A stretch of 64,000 nt of DNA from Streptomyces sp. 6-11-2 (lineage in GTDB: Bacteria > Actinomycetota > Actinomycetes > Streptomycetales > Streptomycetaceae). The translations under genes were made by a program, and so were the position numbers. Location of the stretch: NCBI RefSeq assembly GCF_006540305.1, contig NZ_BJOR01000001.1:7378001-7442000 (forward strand), read 5' to 3'. The notes beneath the pieces are model-generated. The model did no database searches. It was not told the DNA's origin and was given only the letters and a program-made list of their open reading frames with translations. Each line of letters begins with the position of its first letter. Positions within the stretch are counted from its first letter, which is position 1. Of the stretch, positions 15,985 to 24,373 are shown in pieces.

Positions 15985-17460
15985 TCACTCCTCCAGGTTC
16001 AACGTCCGCACCGGGCGGCGGAATCCGCCCGTGCGGAGGGTGAGGATGCCCACGCCCACCAGTGCCCAGATGACGCCCACGACCTTGGCCGGGGTGTCCA
16101 GGCTGACCCACAGGGCCGCGTTCACGACGAACCCGAGGGCCGGCAGCAGCAGTTGCAGGAGGGCGGCAACGGGTCCGCGGGCCTCCGCCCGTCCCGCGCG
16201 CCGGTCGCGCACCCAGAATCCGATCACCGCGAGGTTCACCGCGGCGAAGGCGACGTAGGCGCCGAAGTTGATCAGCGAGGCGGCGCTGCCGAGGTCCAGG
16301 AAGACGGCGGAGGCGGCGATGAGACCCACGACGAGCACGTTGAGGGCGGGGACGCCGGTACGCGGATCGACCCGCCCGAAGACCGCGCGCGGCAGCATGC
16401 CGTCGCGGCCCATGGCGAACAGCAGCCGTGCCGCACTCATCTGCTGGGTCAGACCGCACCCGAGCACCGCGGTGAGGTAGCCGCCCACGAACACCGCCTG
16501 GAACGCGGCACCGCCGATGTACTTGGCGATCTCCGGCGACGCGCCCACGATGCTGCCCACGGCCGAGACGTCCGGGAAGAGCGTCTGCATGGCGTAGGTG
16601 ATGGCCAGGAAGAACACCCCGGCCGCGGCCACGATGAGCAGGATGGCCCGCGGGATGTCCCGGCGCGGCTGCTCGGCCTCCTCGGAGAGGGTGGAGACGG
16701 CGTCGAAGCCCAGGAAGGACAGGGCCAGCAGCGAGGCACCGCTGAGCAGAGCGGGCAGCGGCACCGAGGCCGGGTCCCAGCCGGTGGTCCCGAAGGACTG
16801 GCCATGGGTGGCGATGGCACGCACGGCGAACACGAGGAACGCGATGGCCACGCCGGCCTGGATGACCACGAGCGCCACGTTCACCTTGGCGGCCAGCTTC
16901 ACGCCCACCAGGTTCAGTGCCGTGCAGACCACCACGGTGGAGAGCACCCACACCCACGCCGGGACCCCGGGCAGCACGGCGCCCATGTAGATCGCGGCCA
17001 GCAGCGCGTTGAGCATGGGCAGCAGCACGTAGTCCAGCGTGGCGGACCAGCCCACCAGGAAGCCCACGGGCGCCCCGAGCGACTTGCCGGCGTAGGTGTA
17101 CACGGATCCGGCGGACGTGATGCGGCGGGCCATCCGTGCGTAGCTGAGCGCTGTGAGCCCCACCGCGACGAGGACGGCCAGGTAGGCCAGCGGCACATGG
17201 CCGTCGGTCGCCTCGGAGACCAGACCGAAGGTGTCGAACACCGCCAGCGGCGCCATGAAGGCCAGGCCGAGGAAGACGATGTGGCGCAGCTTCAGGCTGC
17301 GGCGCAACTGTGGACCGCCCGGGTCGTCCTGGGCCCGGTCGGGGTCGGCGGCGGTCGCGGTGTCCTGCCCGGTGCCGCCGTGTGCGGCGGGCGGGCGGTT
17401 CGCCGTGGCCTGTGTCGCGGTGCCCTGGACGGTGTGGGGGGGAAGGCTGCTGTCAGACAT
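15985..17460 (-). CDS. APC family amino acid/amine permease
   Basis: A 491-residue permease of the amino acid-polyamine-organocation superfamily. A hydrophilic N-terminal tail of about 65 residues rich in Thr, Gln and Pro precedes the first helix (LKLRHIVFLGLAFMAPLAVFDTFG), which carries the unwound glycine-rich substrate segment. Later motifs include RRITSAGSVYTYAGKSLGAPVGFLVGW and LSFLGFDAVSTLSEEAEQPRRDIPRA, typical of this family. Its ATG overlaps the amidohydrolase stop by 8 nt, so both are made from one mRNA: the permease likely imports an amide or amine substrate or exports its product. Confidence 0.9.
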   Translation of the reverse strand: MSDSSLPPHTVQGTATQATANRPPAAHGGTGQDTATAADPDRAQDDPGGPQLRRSLKLRHIVFLGLAFMAPLAVFDTFGLVSEATDGHVPLAYLAVLVAVGLTALSYARMARRITSAGSVYTYAGKSLGAPVGFLVGWSATLDYVLLPMLNALLAAIYMGAVLPGVPAWVWVLSTVVVCTALNLVGVKLAAKVNVALVVIQAGVAIAFLVFAVRAIATHGQSFGTTGWDPASVPLPALLSGASLLALSFLGFDAVSTLSEEAEQPRRDIPRAILLIVAAAGVFFLAITYAMQTLFPDVSAVGSIVGASPEIAKYIGGAAFQAVFVGGYLTAVLGCGLTQQMSAARLLFAMGRDGMLPRAVFGRVDPRTGVPALNVLVVGLIAASAVFLDLGSAASLINFGAYVAFAAVNLAVIGFWVRDRRAGRAEARGPVAALLQLLLPALGFVVNAALWVSLDTPAKVVGVIWALVGVGILTLRTGGFRRPVRTLNLEE

Positions 17461-19144
17461 GGGCGTGACCGCCTTCGGCGTGCGCGGAGCAGGAGGTGAG
17501 CGCACCGTAGTGGCCGGCGGTGGCGCGTGCCGTGGTGGCCTCGTGGACCACCTCGCCGCCCACCCAGGTGACCTCGGCCCGCTGCTGGAGCAGCGCCGCC
17601 GGGTCCGCTTCGAGTGCGTAGAGGTCCTCGGACCATGCGACGAGGTCCGCCCTGGCGCCCTCGCGGATGACGCCGTACTCGTCCTCCCGGTGCCAGGCCC
17701 AGGCGCCCTCGGCCGTGTAGCCGCGCAACGTGTCGTCGAGCCCCAGACGCTCCGCCGGGGTCCAGGCGTCCTTGCCGTCGAGGCTGGCCCGTGTGAGGGC
17801 CGAGTAGAACCCGATCAGGGGGTCCATCTCTCCCACCTGCCAGTCGCTGGAGAGGGCCACATGGGCCCCGGAGGCCATGAGCGAGCGCAGTCGCCAGGCG
17901 CGATCCCAGCGGGCTTCGCCGATGTTCTCCATCCAGGTGCCGGCCACGAGGTCCGGGGAGCAGTGGCGTGGCTGCATGGCGGCGGTGACGCCCAACTGGG
18001 CGAAGCGCGGCAGGTCCTCGGGGGCCAGGCACTCGACGTGCACGATCCCGTGGCGGCGGTCGCGCGTGCCGTTGGTGCGCGCGGCGTGCTCGATCGCGTC
18101 CAGGGCCAGGCGGATGCCGCCGTCGCCCGTCGCGTGGGTGTGGGTCTGGAAGCCGAGGCGGTCCAGTTCGGTGACGACCTGCGTGAGCTCGCCGAGCGCT
18201 GCGGAGGGGTGGCCGCGGTGCCCGGGCCGGTTGGCGTAGTCGTCGAGCATCCAGGCGTTGTGGGGCTCGATCACGTCGTCGGCGTAGAGCTTGACGGGGC
18301 CGAAGGCCAGACGGTCACCGCTGGGGGCGGCGTCGGCCGCCGCGCGCAACCGCTGCCGGAACGCGCCGTCGGACCCCATGGGGTGGAAGAGCGCCGCGAT
18401 GACGCGGGAGCTGAGGCGTCCCTCGTCCCGGGCGCGCTGGAACAGGTCGATCTCGGCGAGCGGGACCTGCGGTTCCACCACGGTGGTGATGCCGGCGGCG
18501 GTGGCCATCTCAAGGCTGCCCAGCAGCTTGCGGTAGCGCCGCTGCGGCGAGTACATGGGGATGTCGCGCTGGAGCCCGGCCAGGCCCGCCGTCGTCATGG
18601 CGCTCGTGTAGAAGTCGGTGACCCACCCGGTGGCGCGGCCGTCGGCGTCCCGCTCCGGGCGGCCCCAGGGGATGTCGCCGCCGTCGTCCAGGTGCAGCGC
18701 GCGGACGGCGGCGTCGTTGAGCCACACCGAGTGCTGGTCGTAGGTGGTGACGAAGACGGGGCGCGAGGTGATGCCGGCCAGGTCGCGGGCGGCGGGGCGG
18801 CGGCCGTGGACCACCGAGTACACGGCGTTCTCGGCGCAGATCCAGGTCAGGTCCGGTCGCGCGTCGGCGAGTTCGGCGATACGACGGCGGACCTCCTCGA
18901 GGGTCTCGGCGCCTTCGAGGCTGACGGCGTCGGGGTCGAAGCCGAGCAGCAGGTGGTTGTGGCTGTCGATGATGCCCGGAGTGAGGAGGCCTCCGTCCAG
19001 GCGGCGGTGCTCGCGGGCCGCCGGGGCCTCCGCCTCGTCGCCCACGAACGCGATGCGTCCGCCGGCGATGCCGACGGCGCCGGCCCACGGGCGGGCGCCG
19101 TCGAACGTGCGCACACGGGCGCCGGTGATCAGGGTGTCCAGCAT
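17453..19144 (-). CDS. YtcJ-like amidohydrolase
   Basis: A 563-residue amidohydrolase of the YtcJ/N-substituted formamide deformylase group. It starts MLDTLITGARVRTFDGARPWA with the small beta domain, then the metal motif GIIDSHNHLLLGF, strand-end residues in FQTHTHATGDGGIRLAL and GIVHVECL, and the catalytic-Asp strand HVALSSDWQVGEMDPL. The C-terminal beta domain closes with GVIREGARADLVAWSED. These enzymes hydrolyse amide or formamide bonds. The coupled APC permease and the divergent TetR gene suggest an inducible amide-utilisation unit. AAGGAC precedes the ATG at 19144. Confidence 0.9.
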   Translation of the reverse strand: MLDTLITGARVRTFDGARPWAGAVGIAGGRIAFVGDEAEAPAAREHRRLDGGLLTPGIIDSHNHLLLGFDPDAVSLEGAETLEEVRRRIAELADARPDLTWICAENAVYSVVHGRRPAARDLAGITSRPVFVTTYDQHSVWLNDAAVRALHLDDGGDIPWGRPERDADGRATGWVTDFYTSAMTTAGLAGLQRDIPMYSPQRRYRKLLGSLEMATAAGITTVVEPQVPLAEIDLFQRARDEGRLSSRVIAALFHPMGSDGAFRQRLRAAADAAPSGDRLAFGPVKLYADDVIEPHNAWMLDDYANRPGHRGHPSAALGELTQVVTELDRLGFQTHTHATGDGGIRLALDAIEHAARTNGTRDRRHGIVHVECLAPEDLPRFAQLGVTAAMQPRHCSPDLVAGTWMENIGEARWDRAWRLRSLMASGAHVALSSDWQVGEMDPLIGFYSALTRASLDGKDAWTPAERLGLDDTLRGYTAEGAWAWHREDEYGVIREGARADLVAWSEDLYALEADPAALLQQRAEVTWVGGEVVHEATTARATAGHYGALTSCSAHAEGGHAHV

Positions 19145-19236
19145 GGTCGTCCTTGGTTCTGAGCCGCGCCACGAACGCGCGGCGAAGGTGCGCCGAGACG
19201 GCGCGCGCTTTTTTTGCCATCGGCGTCAAAGAATGG

Positions 19237-19266
19237 TTCGAGTCTCATGAGCGTCTCGGCTACTGT
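19237..19266 (+). promoter_or_regulatory. Putative leaderless promoter of the TetR gene
   Basis: TACTGT (19261-19266) lies six bases before the ATG at 19273, with TTCGAG (19237-19242) 18 bp upstream as a weak -35. The 128-bp gap to the divergent amidohydrolase also holds an eight-T run near 19209, and must contain the TetR operator, though I see no clean palindrome. Confidence 0.4.
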
Positions 19267-19272
19267 CAAGGG

Positions 19273-19872
19273 ATGGCCCGCCGAAAAAATCAGGACGAAC
19301 GCCGCGCCCACCTCATCCAGGCGGTCATCGACACGACCGCCGAGACCGGGCTCCGCTCCCTCTCACTCGCGGACGTGGCACGCAAGGCGGGGCTGACTCG
19401 AGGGGCCGTCCTGTACTACTACGACGACCTCGACGAGCTGTTGAGCGAGGCCTATCGCGCGGGCATGGAACGCTTCTGCGACCGGCGGGACGCGCTGCGG
19501 GACACGATCGAGAACCCGGCGCGACTCCTGGGGGAGACGATCCGCGCCGGTCTCCCGACGGGACCGGACGACGCGCTGATGCGCCTGCTGTACGAGTTCG
19601 ACGTGCTGGCCGAGAGTTCTCCGCTGCACACCAAGCTGGTCGAGTCGATGTACGAGCGGCAACTGGCCACGTACCGGACCGTGCTGGAGCATGGCGTCGG
19701 CGCCGGGGCCTTCAAGCTCATCCTGGACACGTCGACGGCGGCCCTGAACCTGGTGGCGCTGGAGGACGCCTACGGGCTGCACATCGTGGCCGGCAACCGT
19801 CAGATCAGCGTGCAGCGGGCCGTCGAGGCGATGTTCGACGCCGCGCGGGCGTTCGGCGCACCGGCTGCGTGA
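19273..19872 (+). CDS. TetR family transcriptional regulator
   Basis: A 199-residue TetR-type repressor. The N-terminal DNA-binding domain is DERRAHLIQAVIDTTAETGLRSLSLADVARKAGLTRGAVLYYYDDLDELL, with the canonical GLTRGAVLYYY recognition helix. The all-helical C-terminal ligand domain runs from about residue 60 to 195 and contains a conserved DALMRLLYEFDVLAESSPLH stretch seen in amine/betaine-responsive TetR proteins. It is divergent from the amidohydrolase-permease operon, which is probably its target. The ATG at 19273 is set by the HTH register; an upstream start would add unrelated residues. Confidence 0.88.
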   Translation: MARRKNQDERRAHLIQAVIDTTAETGLRSLSLADVARKAGLTRGAVLYYYDDLDELLSEAYRAGMERFCDRRDALRDTIENPARLLGETIRAGLPTGPDDALMRLLYEFDVLAESSPLHTKLVESMYERQLATYRTVLEHGVGAGAFKLILDTSTAALNLVALEDAYGLHIVAGNRQISVQRAVEAMFDAARAFGAPAA

Positions 19873-19919
19873 ACGCCTCGTTCACTGTTGCGCGCCACTT
19901 CGTTGATGGGCCTTGGCCG

Positions 19920-21209
19920 TCATCCGGAAGGCGGTGTGGGGCGGGTGAGGTCCTCCATGGCGGGTGCTCCGGTGATGGCGGTCAGGGCGCGCTGTAGAGC
20001 GTTCGCCAGGTGGCCGGCCTGTTCGCGGGTGTACCAGGCGCGGGGTCGGACGAGGTCCAGGCAGAGCGCCTTGTCGTGACGGCTGACGAAGAGGGTGGGG
20101 ACGGGGCCGGGCGGGATGGTGAGGACGTGCGGGCGCGTGGCGGTCAGGCCGGGCGGCAGCGCGGGCGGAGTGCTGTAACGCGCGACGTTGCTGACGGCGA
20201 GGGTGACGGCCGCGGAGGCCAGCCGGCTCAGCATGTGCGCGGTGGCCAGGTACTCCAGTTCCGCGTGGCCGGCGTCCAGGGCCGCTTGCAGTCGGCGGCC
20301 GATCTCTGCGGCGATGGCGCCGAGGCCGGTCTCGGGGCCGACGGTGACTGTGGCGGAGGCGGTGGAGGCGGCGAAGGCGAACTCGTCCGCCGGCAGCGGA
20401 GGACGCAGTCGTGGCCGCAGGTCGACGGGGATGAGACAGGTCTGTTGTTGATGGCCGTCCACGGGGGAGAGGAGGCCGCGGACAGCGGTCATGGCGAGGG
20501 CGCAGAGCAGAGTGGTGGCGCTCGCGCCGCGCAGGCGCGCATCTCGGGCCAGGGTCTCCGTCTGCTGAGCGGACAGGATGAACCGGTGGCGGTGGGCTCC
20601 GTCGGCCGGTCCCGGTCCGCCGTCGCGGGCGGCCCGCGGAGCGAGGGCGGCCGGGTGTGATGCGTCCAGCCGTGCCGACCACTGTGCGGCGTAGGCGGTG
20701 ACGTCGGCGGGACTGTGCCGGGCGAGCAGGCGCTCCTCGACGGGCGCGGGCAGCCCGGCGGCGTCGGCAGCCGACGCCTCGCCGGCTCCCGTGGCCAGTT
20801 CCCGGTGGATCCGCCACAACCGCCGGTGCAGCGCCGGCATGCAGGCACCGTCGCTGACAGCGTGCCAGGCCATCAAGGTCAGCGTGTGCCGGCGGGGGCC
20901 GTCACGGTGAAGAAGGACGCGCAGCACCCGGTCGCCCGGCCGGAGGAAGCGAGCATCGTGCGGGGCCCATCCGTCGGACGCGAAGCTCAGGCCGACAGGC
21001 TCATCAGCGGCGTCGCATCGCAGGACGAGACCGCCGGGTCCTTCGACGATGCGAGCCGACAGGACCGGCATCCGGTGGGACAGCCGCTGGACGGCCTCGT
21101 TCAACAACTCGGTGTCCAGGTCCCCGTGGAGTGTCCAGCCGACGACGGTGGGACTGCCGGTCGCGGCCATCGCCGCCTCGCTGGGCGCCAGTACACGCTG
21201 CAGACTCAA
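19920..21209 (-). CDS. Condensation-domain-like acyltransferase (PapA family)
   Basis: About 429 residues resembling stand-alone condensation-fold acyltransferases such as PapA5. The catalytic motif is HAVSDG in LTLMAWHAVSDGACMPAL: the second His and the Asp-Gly of HHxxxDG are kept, while the first His is Trp. Other landmarks are the QTCLIPVDLRPRLRPPLP segment and the floor region AVTLAVSNVARYSTP. Such enzymes join an acyl thioester to an alcohol or amine. The start is uncertain: TTG 21209 follows GGGAGGGG at good spacing, whereas an earlier in-frame start at 21272 lacks one. No biosynthetic partner lies nearby. Confidence 0.75.
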   Translation of the reverse strand: MSLQRVLAPSEAAMAATGSPTVVGWTLHGDLDTELLNEAVQRLSHRMPVLSARIVEGPGGLVLRCDAADEPVGLSFASDGWAPHDARFLRPGDRVLRVLLHRDGPRRHTLTLMAWHAVSDGACMPALHRRLWRIHRELATGAGEASAADAAGLPAPVEERLLARHSPADVTAYAAQWSARLDASHPAALAPRAARDGGPGPADGAHRHRFILSAQQTETLARDARLRGASATTLLCALAMTAVRGLLSPVDGHQQQTCLIPVDLRPRLRPPLPADEFAFAASTASATVTVGPETGLGAIAAEIGRRLQAALDAGHAELEYLATAHMLSRLASAAVTLAVSNVARYSTPPALPPGLTATRPHVLTIPPGPVPTLFVSRHDKALCLDLVRPRAWYTREQAGHLANALQRALTAITGAPAMEDLTRPTPPSG

Positions 21210-21427
21210 CTCCGCCCCTCCCGTGGACTCACTCGCGCACCGGGCAGGCCGCGCACCGGCCCGCGGAAGCACAGTCGACCACGGGCCTCACTCAAGCGGC
21301 AGGGGTCACGACCCGCGCACAGGTGCGCACCGCGGGGAGCCTTCAGAGCCGTGCGGGTGTGGCATGCCGCCTTCGGAGTAATGGGCGGTATGGGTAGTTG
21401 CATCGTGTCAGGCTGTGGTCTTCCTTG

Positions 21428-21535
21428 ATCGCGGTCGTGTCGGGAGGCCGGGTGTACCGGGACGACATCGGCCGCCTGGACCTGGACAGGAAGGCCGCCG
21501 AGCTGGTGTTCAAGACCTCAACCAGGCGCTCATGA
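21428..21535 (+). pseudogene. Possible remnant of an IstB-type ATPase
   Basis: One frame, different from the downstream phosphatase, reads GRVYRDDIGRLDLDRKAAELVFKTSTRRS and then stops. The D-D-I-G-x-L-x-L-D-R-x-A-A-x-L-x-F pattern resembles the Walker B region of IS21-family IstB helper ATPases. No start, Walker A motif or transposase is present, so at best it is a fragment. Its stop codon overlaps the phosphatase ATG (ATGA). The call rests on a short motif only. Confidence 0.3.
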
Positions 21536-22869
21536 CGGCCGGGCACGGGGACGAGCCGCAGCGGCCCGGGATCCCTGATGCCGGGCAGCGCCTGAACGAG
21601 GAACTGGACCGGATCAGCGAGCGGCTCCAGGAGCTGGCCGCGGCCAAGGACCGGCTTCAGGGCCTGCTGCACGCGGTGCTGGCGATCAGCCGGGAGCTGG
21701 ATCTGTCGTCCGTGCTGTACCGCATCGTCACCACCGCGAGGGACCTGGTCGGCGCCCGCTACGGTGCCCTGGGGGTGCTGCACGAGTCCGGCGAGTACCT
21801 GGAAGCGTTCATCACCGCCGGACTGTCCGAGGAGGAGCGCGCCGCGCTGGCCGAGGTGGAGTTCCCCCACGGCCGCGGAGTGCTCGGGCTCCTGATCCAC
21901 CACCCCGAACCGCTGCGCGTCACCGACATCGCGTCCCACGCGGCCTCCGTCGGGTTCCCGCCCGGCCACCCCCGCATGCGCACCCTGCTCGGGGTGGCCA
22001 TCAGCGTCCGCGGCGAGATCTACGGCGACCTCTACCTCTCCGAACGCCACGACGGCCGCCCCTTCGACCGTGCGGACGAGGAAGTCCTCGTCGCCCTCTC
22101 CAGCGCCGCGGGCATCGCGATCGAGAACGCCCGCCTGTTCGGCCAGATCCGCGACAGCGCCGAGACCTTCCAGCGCCTGCTCCTGCCCACCCTCCCGGAC
22201 CTGCGGCCCTTCACCGCCGCCGCGATCTACCAGCCCGCCGCCGAGCCCAACCGTCTGGGTGGGGACTGGTACGACGCGGTCATCCTGCCCGACGGCGCCC
22301 TCGGCGTCGTGATCGGAGACGTCGTCGGCCACGACCTCCACGCGGCCGGCGCCATGGCCCAGACCCGCAGCATGCTCCGCGCCCTGCTCTACGACCGCCG
22401 CACCCCGGCCAGCGGCATCCTCCGCCAGCTCGACATCACCCTGCACGCCACCACCGAGAACCCCGTCACCACCGCTCTGCTGGCCCGTATCGAACCCGAT
22501 GGGCACGGTGGCTGGACGCTGCACTGGAGCACCGCCGGCCACCTTCCCCCACTGCTGATCACCCCCGACCGGCGGGCCGAGTACCTGCACGCCGACCCGG
22601 GCGTCCCGCTCGGCGTCAGCACCGACCAGGTCCGCCCCGACCACACCCGGGCTCTGCCCGCCGGGGCCGTGGTGATCTTCTTCACCGACGGACTCGTCGA
22701 ACACCCCGAACACTCCATCGACGAGGGGCTGGACGCCCTGGCCGCACTCGCCACCACGTACGCGGACCAGCCGTTGCAGGACTTCGTGCGTACGCTCGCC
22801 GACCACCACCCCAGCGACGGCCACGACGACATGGCCATCCTCGCCCTGCGCACCCCGCCCCCCGCATGA
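21532..22869 (+). CDS. GAF domain-SpoIIE (PP2C-type) serine phosphatase
   Basis: About 445 residues. A short coiled coil (GQRLNEELDRISERLQELAA) leads into a GAF sensor domain (about 50-195: ISRELDLSSVLYRIVTTARDLVGARYGALGVL). The PP2C-type SpoIIE domain (about 210-440) has the metal-binding motifs NRLGGDWYDAV, GDVVGHDLHAA, STAGHLPPLL and FFTDGLVEHPE, all apparently intact. Such proteins dephosphorylate anti-anti-sigma (STAS) proteins in partner-switching stress circuits and are abundant in Streptomyces. There is no ATPase (anti-sigma) domain, so partners must be elsewhere. The ATG at 21532 is the best start near the first helix. Confidence 0.88.
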   Translation: MTAGHGDEPQRPGIPDAGQRLNEELDRISERLQELAAAKDRLQGLLHAVLAISRELDLSSVLYRIVTTARDLVGARYGALGVLHESGEYLEAFITAGLSEEERAALAEVEFPHGRGVLGLLIHHPEPLRVTDIASHAASVGFPPGHPRMRTLLGVAISVRGEIYGDLYLSERHDGRPFDRADEEVLVALSSAAGIAIENARLFGQIRDSAETFQRLLLPTLPDLRPFTAAAIYQPAAEPNRLGGDWYDAVILPDGALGVVIGDVVGHDLHAAGAMAQTRSMLRALLYDRRTPASGILRQLDITLHATTENPVTTALLARIEPDGHGGWTLHWSTAGHLPPLLITPDRRAEYLHADPGVPLGVSTDQVRPDHTRALPAGAVVIFFTDGLVEHPEHSIDEGLDALAALATTYADQPLQDFVRTLADHHPSDGHDDMAILALRTPPPA

Positions 22870-22904
22870 CCCGGCCGCGCCGGCGCCCACCCGCGAAGGG
22901 TGCG

Positions 22905-23939
22905 TCAGTGCGGCGTGGACCGGGCCGCCGGCGCGCTGCCGGTCGACTCCCTGATCTCCAGCCGGGTCGGCAGCACCAACGGCCGCCCCGCGACCGCGTC
23001 CGGCCGGTCCATGGCCTTGCGCAACTCCCGCGCGCCGAGGCTGCCCAGTTCGAACGAGGGGAGTTGCACCGTGGTCAGGGACGGTTGCACGATCCGGGAC
23101 ATCGGCTGGTCGTCGGCGCCGGCCACGGACACCTCCTCCGGAACCCCGACCCCGAGGTCACGCAGCGCCGCCAGCGCGCCGAACGCCTGCAGGTCGGAGC
23201 CGCACACCAGCGCGGTCACTCCGGAGTCGCGCCAGGAGGGCCAGTTGCCCGCCACGCTGTCGTAGGCCGCCGTCACATCGATGGGGGAGCGCGCCACCAC
23301 GACGCCCACCTGCTCCGACGCCTTCCGGGCCTCGCCGGTGAACGCCCTGCGGCGCGCCTCCAGGGTCCGGGTCCGGGTGTCGATGTCGAGGTAGGCGAAC
23401 CTCCGGTGGCCGAGGCCCGTCAGATGGCGGGCGAGTTCCCTGGCGCTGCCGCCGACGTCCAGGTTCACGCGCGGCAGGTCCTTCTGCCGCCCAGGGGAGT
23501 CGAGGATCACCACCGGGCACGACGGGTTCAGGGACGTCACCAGGTCGCTTTCGACCGTGGAGATGATCAGGCCGTCCACGCCCAGGTCGAGCAGCCGCTG
23601 GACGCTCTCCCGGCTGACCGTCTGGCCCAGGGCGGTGACCACGGTGAGGACCTGGTACTCCGGGCTCAGTTCGCTCAGCAGGCCCATCTGCACACTGCTG
23701 AAGAACGGGGTCGCGACATCGGGCGCGACGTAACCGACGATGCCGGTCCGGCCGGTGGCGAGGCTGCGGCCCCGGCGGTCGATACGGTATCCGAGCCGCT
23801 GCGCGGCCGCGTGGACCCTGTCCCGGGTGGCCTGGTTCGCCCTCCCGGAGTCCTTCCCGTTCAGGACCAGCGACACGATGGACACCGACACCCCCGCCTC
23901 GGCGGCGACATCGGCGCCCGTAACCCGGCGGCGTGCCAC
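22905..23939 (-). CDS. LacI family transcriptional regulator, likely of the P450 operon
   Basis: A 344-residue LacI/GalR repressor. The HTH is VTGADVAAEAGVSVSIVSLVLNG, followed by a hinge helix (RVHAAAQRLGYRIDRRGRSLA) and a periplasmic-binding-like core (GIVGYVAPDVATPFFSSV, DGLIISTV, VTALVCGSDLQAFGALAAL). It lies downstream of, and in line with, the reductase-P450-ferredoxin genes and may share their mRNA. The GTG at 23939 is used, with GGGAAGGGAG upstream; an in-frame GTG three codons earlier is possible. An operator of the LacI type with a central CG is found at the P450 promoter (27054-27069). Confidence 0.88.
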   Translation of the reverse strand: MARRRVTGADVAAEAGVSVSIVSLVLNGKDSGRANQATRDRVHAAAQRLGYRIDRRGRSLATGRTGIVGYVAPDVATPFFSSVQMGLLSELSPEYQVLTVVTALGQTVSRESVQRLLDLGVDGLIISTVESDLVTSLNPSCPVVILDSPGRQKDLPRVNLDVGGSARELARHLTGLGHRRFAYLDIDTRTRTLEARRRAFTGEARKASEQVGVVVARSPIDVTAAYDSVAGNWPSWRDSGVTALVCGSDLQAFGALAALRDLGVGVPEEVSVAGADDQPMSRIVQPSLTTVQLPSFELGSLGARELRKAMDRPDAVAGRPLVLPTRLEIRESTGSAPAARSTPH

Positions 23940-24126
23940 GAGTGTCACTCCCTTCCCGCCGGAGGCCGGCGACCAGCCCCTGCGAGCGCCGCGGCCCGGT
24001 CCGACCGGGCTCGCCAGCGTCGATGATACGTTCCGCGGATCCGGCGCCGGGGCCCGGTGAGCACCGCACGCCCGGCGGCGGCCGGGACCGGCCGCCGTCC
24101 GACGTGTGCGCACACGAGGACCGGGG

Positions 24127-24321
24127 TCAGTCCACGATCCTCAGGGCCCGCTCCGGGCAGGCCTCGACGGAGTTCCGGGCCTCCTCCAGCAGTTCGGCCG
24201 GGATCTCGTCGACCAGGGCGACGGCGATGCCGTCCTCCCGGAGGTCGTAGATCTTCGGCCAGCCGAAGTAGCACAGACCGTGTCCCTTGCAGAGGGCTTC
24301 GTCGACCTGCAGGCGTGGCAT
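24127..24321 (-). CDS. CxxHxxC ferredoxin, P450 partner
   Basis: A 64-residue ferredoxin. Cluster ligands lie in LCKGHGLC (Cys11 and Cys17, with His14 where four-cysteine ferredoxins have Cys) and EACPERAL (Cys55-Pro). This CxxHxxC-(x)n-CP pattern is that of small [3Fe-4S] or His-ligated [4Fe-4S] ferredoxins that serve bacterial P450s. It is the third gene of the reductase-P450-ferredoxin set, 52 bp after the P450. GGAGGAGGAC precedes the ATG at 24321. It should carry electrons from the upstream reductase to the P450. Confidence 0.92.
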   Translation of the reverse strand: MPRLQVDEALCKGHGLCYFGWPKIYDLREDGIAVALVDEIPAELLEEARNSVEACPERALRIVD

Positions 24322-24373
24322 GGGTCCTCCTCCTACTGACTGCTGACGTGCTGTTGAGCTGCTGGCTGAGGGG

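Noticed and set aside
14590..17499. A 969-codon open frame on the plus strand crossing the MFS and APC genes
   Set aside because: It is antisense or out of frame to two clear membrane transporters, is rich in Arg, Gly, His and Gln, and matches no family; it is a GC-bias shadow.
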